Positions 58,118 through 64,000 of a DNA stretch of 64,000 nt are shown here, piece by piece. The position numbers were made by a program, and so were the translations under genes. Positions within the stretch are counted from its first letter, which is position 1. Each line of letters starts with the position of its first letter. This stretch comes from an uncultured Pelagibacteraceae bacterium (lineage in GTDB: Bacteria > Pseudomonadota > Alphaproteobacteria > Pelagibacterales > Pelagibacteraceae): contig CACHZG010000003.1 of assembly GCA_902584365.1 (NCBI GenBank), forward strand, positions 1-64,000. Direction: 5' to 3'. The notes under the pieces are model-generated. The model did not search any database, was not told the origin of the DNA, and saw only the letters and a list, made by a program, of their open reading frames with translations.

Positions 58118-59151
58118 ATATTCTTTAAGTTAATTGCAGCACCAACCGCTGGGATTTTCTTTTTAGCTCCTAAACTTTTAAGTAAGTCATCATAACGGCC
58201 TCCCCTAGCAATTTCCTTTTTACCTGAGAATACCTCAAACACTATGCCAGTATAATATTCTACATCTCTCCCAAAATTTGCGATGAAATTGATATCCTGA
58301 TTTAGTTTTTTTAAATTAAGAATGGATTTAAAGTCTTTAAATATATTTTTTTTGAGATTATTTTTCTTAGTAAAATCAAACAATTTTTGATCAAGTTCTG
58401 AAAGTTTACATTTTATTTTTAAAAAAGATTTAATAATCTTTACGATTTTTTTTCCATCAACAAAAGATCTTGGGTCTTTAATCTTTTTGTCAAATCTTTT
58501 TAATATTTCTGATATCGACCTACCGGCAACCACTTTGTCTTGTTCTTTTTTTTTCATTTCATGAAATCTTTTTTTGTCTGTATCAAAAGTAACTGCATCA
58601 ATATCAGTACTTTTTTCCAATCTTTTTAAAAGCTCCTCGAAATAACTTGGTCTCCAAAAATGTCTTGTTAGTCTAAGCTTCCATCTTTCGGGCATATCTA
58701 GAGCATTAATTAGACTTTTAAATAAACCAATATCTCCAACTTTGATTAAAATTTTTTTTCTCTTTATCTTTTTTGCGGAGCTTAAAATTGTACTTATAAT
58801 TTTAAAATCATCTTGAATTTGATTTTTTGAGCCTAGAATCTCAATCCCTAACTGGTCATTGATGAAATTCGTACCTTTATTACCTGATCTTCTATATGCT
58901 TGACCGGAATAATAAATTTTTGAGGAAGATTTTTTTTGCAAGAAACTGATACATGAAGCTACGGTTAAATCGGGTCTTAAGCACATCGTTTTTCCATCTT
59001 CTCTATCAAATGTGAGCATTGAACTTCTAAATTTTTCTCCTGATCTCTCAATAATATAATCTGAGTCTAGAAGAACATCAGGTTCTAATAAAACAAAACC
59101 ATTGTTTTTAAAATTTTGAATAATGGTTTTAGATAATTTTTTTGATTTCAT
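58114..59151 (-). CDS. hisZ: ATP phosphoribosyltransferase regulatory subunit HisZ
   Basis: 345-residue paralogue of histidyl-tRNA synthetase without the anticodon domain. It retains class II features: FRSSMLTFDREDGKTMCLRPDLT, KIYYSGQAYRRSG, the INDQLGIEILG block and EYYTGIVFEVFSGKKEIARGGRYDDLL. It pairs with short HisG. It overlaps the hisS end by 23 bp, so the paralogues lie side by side. Confidence 0.92.
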   Translation of the reverse strand: MKSKKLSKTIIQNFKNNGFVLLEPDVLLDSDYIIERSGEKFRSSMLTFDREDGKTMCLRPDLTVASCISFLQKKSSSKIYYSGQAYRRSGNKGTNFINDQLGIEILGSKNQIQDDFKIISTILSSAKKIKRKKILIKVGDIGLFKSLINALDMPERWKLRLTRHFWRPSYFEELLKRLEKSTDIDAVTFDTDKKRFHEMKKKEQDKVVAGRSISEILKRFDKKIKDPRSFVDGKKIVKIIKSFLKIKCKLSELDQKLFDFTKKNNLKKNIFKDFKSILNLKKLNQDINFIANFGRDVEYYTGIVFEVFSGKKEIARGGRYDDLLKSLGAKKKIPAVGAAINLKNI

Positions 59152-60463
59152 TAACTAATTCTTTTATTTTGATTGATTTTTCTTTACCACTACTTAAATT
59201 TCTTAGTGTTAGTTTGCCTAATTTAATCTCATCTTCTCCATATAAAATGACAGCAGGAGATTTTATTTTATTCGCATATTCCATTTGTTTTTTTAACTTA
59301 TTTTCTCCAGGATAAATTTCTGCACTTATACCGGATTTTCTTAATATCATTTGAACGTTAATGTATTCTTTCATTAAATTTTTATCGAAAACACAGATTA
59401 CGACAGGTTTTGATTGTTTTATTTTAAATTCCTTTTTCTGCATCAATGCATAAACCAATCGATCTAATCCTATTGATATACCCGTAGCAGGTGCATCAAA
59501 GTTGCCAAAATTATTTACTAAATTATCGTATCTCCCTCCACCGCCTATGGAGCCAAATTGAATTACTTGTCCTTTGTTATTTTTTACATCAAACTTTAAA
59601 TTTACTTCAAAAATTGCTCCAGTATAATATTCTAAACCTCTAACAACTGATGGATCAAATTGAAAATTAGTAAAATTATAATCTTTGAAAATTTTTAATA
59701 TTTCAGTAAGATCCTCGGTTTCGGGTGAATTTTTGTTTAGCGTTTTTTTTATTATTTCAATATCCTCAGGTTTTAAATTTGCGCCTTTTGTGAAATCTCC
59801 AGATTTGTCTTTTCGACCAGTACCTAACAATTCTTTTACCCCATCCCAACCAAGTCTATCAATTTTGTCTAGAGCTCTTAAAGCTGTGAGTTTTTGCTGA
59901 TTTTCGTTAATATTAATTTTTTTAAATAATTCGTCAGTTATTTTTCGCGATGAAATTTTTATAATATATTCTGATTTAGTGAGTCCACAATTTTCAAGAA
60001 TTTCTGAAATCATGACACATAACTCAGCATCTGCTTGTAAACTTTTAGTGCCTACAAAGTCAGCATCGAATTGTAAAAATTCTCTAAATCTTCCTGGCCC
60101 AGGCTTTTCATTTCTCCATACAGTCCCAAGTTGATACCTTTTAAATGGTTTTGGAATTTCTAAATAATTTTTTGCAACATACCTTGCTAGAGGTGCCGTA
60201 AGATCATATCTCAGAGACAACCACTTATTTTCATCTTTAAAAGAAAATACACCTTCATCAGGTCTATCTTTGTCTGGTAAAAATTTTCCAATACTGTCCG
60301 AGTATTCAAAACTTGGAGTTTCAAGATATCGGAAACCGTATTTGATCATAACTTCTTTAATATTAGAAATTATAAAATCACGTACGAGTAATTCTTTTTC
60401 TTGTCTATCTACAAACCCTAATGGAAGCTCTTTAGAAGGTTTGTTCTTTTTTTCTTTTGTCAT
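59129..60463 (-). CDS. hisS: Histidyl-tRNA synthetase
   Basis: Class II synthetase of 444 residues from the ATG at 60463; an in-frame upstream extension would run through the tRNA-His gene and is rejected. Motif 2 reads GTVWRNEKPGPGRFREFLQFD, the variant I associate with alphaproteobacterial enzymes that accept tRNA-His without G-1. Other blocks are LRYDLTAPLARYVA, VRGLEYYTGAIFEV and GGGGRYDNLV, and an anticodon-binding domain ends the protein. The start codon lies only 4 nt after the CCA of tRNA-His. hisZ and hisG follow. Confidence 0.97.
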   Translation of the reverse strand: MTKEKKNKPSKELPLGFVDRQEKELLVRDFIISNIKEVMIKYGFRYLETPSFEYSDSIGKFLPDKDRPDEGVFSFKDENKWLSLRYDLTAPLARYVAKNYLEIPKPFKRYQLGTVWRNEKPGPGRFREFLQFDADFVGTKSLQADAELCVMISEILENCGLTKSEYIIKISSRKITDELFKKININENQQKLTALRALDKIDRLGWDGVKELLGTGRKDKSGDFTKGANLKPEDIEIIKKTLNKNSPETEDLTEILKIFKDYNFTNFQFDPSVVRGLEYYTGAIFEVNLKFDVKNNKGQVIQFGSIGGGGRYDNLVNNFGNFDAPATGISIGLDRLVYALMQKKEFKIKQSKPVVICVFDKNLMKEYINVQMILRKSGISAEIYPGENKLKKQMEYANKIKSPAVILYGEDEIKLGKLTLRNLSSGKEKSIKIKELVNEIKKII

Positions 60464-60467
60464 TTTT

Positions 60468-60544
60468 TGGTACAGCAGGGTGGATTCGAACCACCGACCC
60501 CTAGTTCCACAAACTAGTGCTCTAACCAACTGAGCTACTGCTGC
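60468..60544 (-). tRNA. tRNA-His (anticodon GTG), non-canonical end
   Basis: The 77-nt minus-strand sequence folds into a tRNA with acceptor GCAGCAG/CTGCTGT, encoded CCA (60468-60470), D-arm AGCTCAGTTGGTTAGAGC, anticodon stem CTAGT/ACTAG around TTGTGGA (GTG), and T-arm GGTGGTTCGAATCCACC. The encoded base before position 1 is T, not the G-1 universal in most bacteria, and the discriminator is A73 instead of C73; pair 1:72 is G:U. Confidence 0.96.
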
Positions 60545-60545
60545 A

Positions 60546-60774
60546 TAACTCCTTTTTATATTAATTATTAATAAATTTGTATTTTAAAATATATAATGAT
60601 TTAGCTAAGCAATAGCCTAGCGTGCATTCTGTGAGAATGGAATTTGTAAAACGATGTTACTTTTCTTATCATTATCTAATATTTAGGAAAAAATTGTGTC
60701 TTTTTCAAGGTTAAATTAACGGGACTTATGCTAGAACATTTGTCCCGCTAATTAATGATTTGGAAAATTTAGAA
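60546..60774. other. Intergenic region between tRNA-His and csp with two hairpins
   Basis: No open frame is convincing. Two inverted repeats stand out: CATTCT/AGAATG with a 3-nt loop (60625-60639), and CGGGAC/GTCCCG (60720-60747) extended inward by ATG/CAT across a small internal loop. The second lies 28 bp past the csp stop and may stabilise or end its transcript, though no T run follows on the minus strand. The region must also hold the promoter for tRNA-His and hisS. A small RNA is possible but not demonstrated. Confidence 0.4.
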
Positions 60775-60987
60775 TTAAGATGTTTTCTGCAATTTAACTG
60801 CAGCAGGACCTTTTTCCGTGCTCTCCACTTCAAACGTTAATTCATCACCTTCGTTTAAATATTTTAAACCAGCTTCTCTTACTGCAGAAGAGTGAACGAA
60901 CACGTCTTTTTCTTTGTCTTCTCTTTCAATGAAACCATAACCTTTGGTACCATTGAACCACTTTACTTTACCTTTTAGTGTACTCAT
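60775..60987 (-). CDS. Cold-shock domain protein (CspA family)
   Basis: 70-residue single-strand RNA/DNA-binding protein. RNP1 is visible as KGYGFIE and RNP2 as VFVHSSAV, preceded by [13 protein letters not shown]. Such proteins act as RNA chaperones. The 5' leader contains a strong hairpin (61017-61035). It lies downstream of accA on the same strand, but with a 141-bp gap and its own likely promoter. Confidence 0.97.
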   Translation of the reverse strand: MSTLKGKVKWFNGTKGYGFIEREDKEKDVFVHSSAVREAGLKYLNEGDELTFEVESTEKGPAAVKLQKTS

Positions 60988-61016
60988 TATTTACTTATCC
61001 TTGTTATTATTAACTT

Positions 61017-61035
61017 GTGCTAGCAAAGCTAACAC
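61017..61035 (-). promoter_or_regulatory. Hairpin in the csp 5' leader
   Basis: On the minus strand GTGTTAGC-TTT-GCTAGCAC forms an 8-bp stem (one G:U) with a 3-nt loop, 30 nt before the csp start. Cold-shock mRNAs often use leader structure for temperature control; whether this one does is inference. Confidence 0.45.
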
Positions 61036-61041
61036 GGCTCT

Positions 61042-61068
61042 TTAATAGATTTGTTAAATGAATGTCAA
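61042..61068 (-). promoter_or_regulatory. Possible csp promoter
   Basis: TTGACA (61068-61063, reading the minus strand) is followed after 15 nt by TATTAA (61047-61042). The -35 is a perfect consensus, the spacer is short by about two bases, and the position just before the leader hairpin fits. Tentative. Confidence 0.4.
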
Positions 61069-61128
61069 GTTAACAATTATGCTTATTAAAAAAAACTTTA
61101 AAAATGACCTAAAAGTGACGCTTTTTTT

Positions 61129-62223
61129 CTAAAAAAATTTATAAAATGCAGCAATAATTAAAACTGCAGCTGCAATGTAAATAAATTTAAACTTGTTCAC
61201 ATTCCTCTTGATTTTAATAAAATTAGTCTCTTTAGATCCCAATTCAGAGACTGTTGTGCTTGTAAACCCTTTTTCTCTTCCGATTTTAAGGAATTTAGTT
61301 TTCCTATGGTCATAAATCTCAGCCCCAGACATGTTTTCAAAGAAATTAAGATTTTTTATTAATGAGGCCTTTATGTTTTGAGAAACCACTACATGATCTC
61401 TATGTGCTCCTCCAATAGGTTCATCTATAATTTCATCAATTATACCGAGAGATAAAAGATCTTTTGCTGTAAGCTTCATAGCTTCTGCTGCTTGAAGTGA
61501 TTTACCTGGGTCTCGCCAAAGAATGGAAGCGCATCCCTCGGGTGAGATAACAGAATAAATTGAGTTCTCTAACATTATAACTTTATTCGATGATGCCAGA
61601 GCAATCGCACCACCTGATCCACCCTCTCCGATGATTACTGATATATTGGGAACCTTAAGTGACATGCAGCACTCGATCGAATGAGCAATAGCTGAAGCTT
61701 GCCCTCTTTGCTCAGCACCAAGACCTGGGTATGCTCCTGGTGTATCTACAAAAGTAATGACAGGGATTTTAAATCTGCTAGCAAGTTGCATCAACCTCAC
61801 ACACTTCCTATAACCTTCAGGTCTCATCATTCCAAAATTTCTTTCAATTCTACTATTCAAGTCTTCACCCTTTTCCTGACCAATAACCAAAACAGATTTT
61901 TTATCAATTAATCCAAATCCGGCTATAACTGATTTATCGTCTCCAAATAATCGATCTCCAGATAGCTGGGTAAAACTATCAAAAATATTCTTAATATAAT
62001 AATTAGCTCTTGGTCTATCTTCGTGCCTTGCTACAAGAGTTTTTTGCCAGCTATTAAGATTTCCATAAGTGCTTTCTAATTTTTCGTTTATCTCATTTTG
62101 TAAATTTTTAATTTTTTCAGTGTCTACCTGAGAGAGACCGCCAGAACCGAATGGACTTTTTAAAGAGTCTAAATCTTCTTCTAAACTTTTAATTTCTTTT
62201 TCAAATTCTAAGTAATTTTTCAT
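61129..62223 (-). CDS. accA: Acetyl-CoA carboxylase carboxyltransferase alpha subunit with C-terminal membrane segment
   Basis: Transfers CO2 from biotin to acetyl-CoA to make malonyl-CoA. Residues 1 to about 315 match AccA: YLEFEKEIKSLEEDLDSL, ARHEDRPRANYYI, GDRLFGDDKSVIAGFG, VDTPGAYPGLGAEQRGQ, IGEGGSGGAIALASSN and ISPEGCASILWRD. The 364-residue protein is about 45 longer than usual; the extra tail is basic and ends in a hydrophobic stretch (residues 345-364, FIYIAAAVLIIAAF core) that looks like a membrane helix. It diverges from glcB across 126 bp. Confidence 0.95.
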   Translation of the reverse strand: MKNYLEFEKEIKSLEEDLDSLKSPFGSGGLSQVDTEKIKNLQNEINEKLESTYGNLNSWQKTLVARHEDRPRANYYIKNIFDSFTQLSGDRLFGDDKSVIAGFGLIDKKSVLVIGQEKGEDLNSRIERNFGMMRPEGYRKCVRLMQLASRFKIPVITFVDTPGAYPGLGAEQRGQASAIAHSIECCMSLKVPNISVIIGEGGSGGAIALASSNKVIMLENSIYSVISPEGCASILWRDPGKSLQAAEAMKLTAKDLLSLGIIDEIIDEPIGGAHRDHVVVSQNIKASLIKNLNFFENMSGAEIYDHRKTKFLKIGREKGFTSTTVSELGSKETNFIKIKRNVNKFKFIYIAAAVLIIAAFYKFF

Positions 62224-62349
62224 TTAATTTCTATTAACATATTTACAAATCCAATAGAATCTCAATTTAACGATTTTTATTACTTTTTGAAACATTGACT
62301 CTAAATTTGGCATAAGTAAGATTTATCAACATTAATAATAATGAATTAA
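62224..62349. promoter_or_regulatory. Divergent accA-glcB intergenic region
   Basis: 126 bp that must hold both promoters. For glcB, TTGAAA (62287-62292) and CATAAG (62311-62316) with an 18-nt spacer is a weak candidate. Two GANTC sites occur (GAATC 62257-62261, GACTC 62297-62301). I find no glycine-aptamer core or hairpin of riboswitch size. Confidence 0.35.
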
Positions 62350-64000
62350 ATGAAGACTATAGACAAAAACAACTTGAAAATAAGTGTACTTTTATACGAT
62401 TTCATTAATGATGAAGTGATTCCTGGTACAAATATTGAAAGTAGTAAATTTTGGGAAGGTTTCTCAAATGTAGTTCACGAGCTTGCACCAATAAATAAGC
62501 AGTTGCTTAAAAAAAGAGAAGATATACAAAATAAAATTAACGAATGGCATAAAGCAAATGCTGAGAAAGACTTCGATAGTAAGGAATATTTTCAATTTTT
62601 AAAATCTATCTCTTACATTGTAGAACCCGGCGAAGATTTTGAAATATCAACAACTAATGTAGATGAGGAAATATCAAAAATAGCTGGTCCGCAACTTGTG
62701 GTCCCAGTAGATAACGCAAGATACGCTTTAAATGCAGCGAATGCCCGATGGGGAAGTTTATATGACTCTTTATATGGTACAGATGCGCTTGGGAAAATTC
62801 AAAAAACCAGTTTTGATAAAGATAGAGCAAAAAAAGTAGTAATGTATGTCAGAAAGTTTCTCGACGAGATTTTTCCATTAACTGATGAGAGTTGGAATAA
62901 TATCAATAAAATTAAAGTTGAAGGAGATAAATTAGTTTTTTTCACTGATGAAAAAAAATTTCAATTAAAAGATAATCTTAAATTTGTTGGCTTTAGTGGT
63001 GAAAAAGATAATCTTTCATCAATTTTATTAAAAAATAATAATTTACACATTGATATTTTAATCGATCCGAATAATGAGGTTGGTAAAAATGATAAAGCTA
63101 ACATATCAGATATAATTATTGAGTCAGCATTATCTACAATAGTTGATAATGAGGATTCTGTAGCAGCTGTCGATGATACGGATAAAGTAAAATGTTATAG
63201 AAATTGGTTAGGTTTAATGAAAGGTGATTTAAAAACAACTTTTATTAAGAATGGAAAAAAAGTACTAAGAAAATTAAGTAAAGACAGATTTTATACATCA
63301 AAAGATGGTTCTAAATTACAACTACATGGAAGAGCCTTATTGCTTAACAGAAATGTTGGTCATTTGATGACGAGCCCGGCAATTAAATTAAAAGATAAGA
63401 GTGAAATTCCTGAAGGCATCATGGATGCTTTTTTTTCAACCTTATGTGCATTGCATGATTTTAAAAATAAGAATAATTCAAGAACTAAATCGTTCTATAT
63501 CGTTAAACCAAAAATGCATGGACCTGAGGAAGTTGCATTTACAAACAAACTATTTGGAAAAGTAGAAAGTGTATTGGGCATTGAGAAGAATTCAATCAAA
63601 GTGGGAATAATGGATGAGGAAAGAAGAACTACTGTAAATTTAAAAGAATGTATTAGACAAGTAAAGGAAAGAATAGTTTTTATAAATACCGGGTTCTTAG
63701 ATAGAACTGGAGATGAAATGCATACCTCGTTTGAAGCGGGGCCAATGATATTCAAAGGAGAAATGAAAAAATCTGTTTGGTTAAACACTTATGAAAATTG
63801 GAACGTAGATGTTGGTTTGAGCTGTGGTTTTTCCGGTAAAGCTCAAATAGGAAAAGGTATGTGGGCGATGCCTGACAAAATGGAAGATATGTTGGAACAG
63901 AAAATAAGTCATCCCAAATCTGGTGCTAACTGTGCATGGGTTCCGTCTCCAACGGCTGCGACTTTGCACGCTACCCATTATCATAAAATTGATGTGTTTA
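62350..64000 (+). CDS. glcB: Malate synthase G (3' truncated by window end)
   Basis: Condenses glyoxylate with acetyl-CoA to malate. 550 of about 720 residues are present. Family marks are AGPQLVVPVDNARYALNAAN, ARWGSLYDSLYGTDA, the active-site LLLNRNVGHLM, and FINTGFLDRTGDEMHTSFEAGPM. The start is the ATG at 62350, with no evident Shine-Dalgarno site. The frame is open to the window edge. It is divergent from accA; both use acetyl-CoA. Confidence 0.96.
   Translation, partial: MKTIDKNNLKISVLLYDFINDEVIPGTNIESSKFWEGFSNVVHELAPINKQLLKKREDIQNKINEWHKANAEKDFDSKEYFQFLKSISYIVEPGEDFEISTTNVDEEISKIAGPQLVVPVDNARYALNAANARWGSLYDSLYGTDALGKIQKTSFDKDRAKKVVMYVRKFLDEIFPLTDESWNNINKIKVEGDKLVFFTDEKKFQLKDNLKFVGFSGEKDNLSSILLKNNNLHIDILIDPNNEVGKNDKANISDIIIESALSTIVDNEDSVAAVDDTDKVKCYRNWLGLMKGDLKTTFIKNGKKVLRKLSKDRFYTSKDGSKLQLHGRALLLNRNVGHLMTSPAIKLKDKSEIPEGIMDAFFSTLCALHDFKNKNNSRTKSFYIVKPKMHGPEEVAFTNKLFGKVESVLGIEKNSIKVGIMDEERRTTVNLKECIRQVKERIVFINTGFLDRTGDEMHTSFEAGPMIFKGEMKKSVWLNTYENWNVDVGLSCGFSGKAQIGKGMWAMPDKMEDMLEQKISHPKSGANCAWVPSPTAATLHATHYHKIDVF

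Noticed and set aside
60464-60529. 22-residue N-terminal extension of hisS
   Set aside because: It would be translated from within the tRNA-His gene; HisRS alignment supports the ATG at 60463.

Overview
The window is a gene-dense, strongly AT-rich bacterial chromosome segment with about 75 protein genes and two tRNA genes. I see no insertion sequence, prophage, integrase or CRISPR array. Gene content and order are alphaproteobacterial: methyltransferase-pgeF, mutY-DUF721-dsbA-smc, ctaC-D-B-small ORF-ctaG-ctaE-surf1-thrC, ileS-lspA-DUF3035, a CcrM-type GANTC methylase, short HisG plus HisZ, and split b/b' subunits of the F0 ATP synthase. Very low GC, near-zero intergenic space, genes for retinal synthesis (crtI, crtB, crtY, blh) and malate synthase G together point to the SAR11 clade (Pelagibacterales). 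That assignment is inferred from content and composition, not from a database match.

Layout. 1-4328: end of an NDUFAF7-like methyltransferase, pgeF, prs, rplY (long charged tail), pth, ychF. 4305-6859 (minus): cytochrome bc1 complex. 6942-8708: trmL, hemF, greA. 8705-12628 (minus): CCA-adding enzyme behind tRNA-Gln, ispE, a TPR protein. 12629-15052: uracil-DNA glycosylase, rnhB, ccrM. 15062-17187 (minus): FAD monooxygenase, mutY. 17182-20685: DUF721/DciA-like, DsbA-like, smc. 20693-29651: F0 ATP synthase, the carotenoid/retinal genes, then ispH, thrB and rnhA, all tightly spaced. 29644-36972 (minus): peroxiredoxin, thrC and the aa3-type cytochrome oxidase locus, including an unlisted 36-residue CoxF-like gene. 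37007-40770: rsmE, then a HAD/CDGSH/pirin/quinone-reductase cluster. 41229-46876: ubiA and a lipid A/LPS run (msbA, waaA, lpxK, acyltransferase). 47105-54512: purD, rsmD, pgi, DUF3035 lipoprotein, lspA, ileS, ribF. 55460-57433: groESL with a heat-shock promoter. 57440-60544 (minus): hisG, hisZ, hisS, tRNA-His. 60775-62223 (minus): cold-shock protein and accA. 62350-end: malate synthase G, cut by the window edge.

Functional picture: a streamlined aerobic heterotroph with a full bc1/aa3 respiratory chain and retinal synthesis for a rhodopsin encoded elsewhere. The retinal genes sit directly behind the F0 sector that would use the proton gradient such a rhodopsin makes.

No wholly new multi-gene system is evident. 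The most notable points are: (1) an 812-residue SMC in which I cannot find a hinge domain; (2) a perfect palindrome carrying two GANTC sites over the likely promoter of the GANTC methylase gene; (3) tRNA-His ending 4 nt before the hisS start codon, with a non-canonical tRNA-His (no encoded G-1, A73); (4) AccA with a C-terminal membrane segment; (5) divergent gene pairs whose start codons abut (CATATG, ATGCAT); (6) a malate synthase gene without the glycine riboswitch reported for SAR11.
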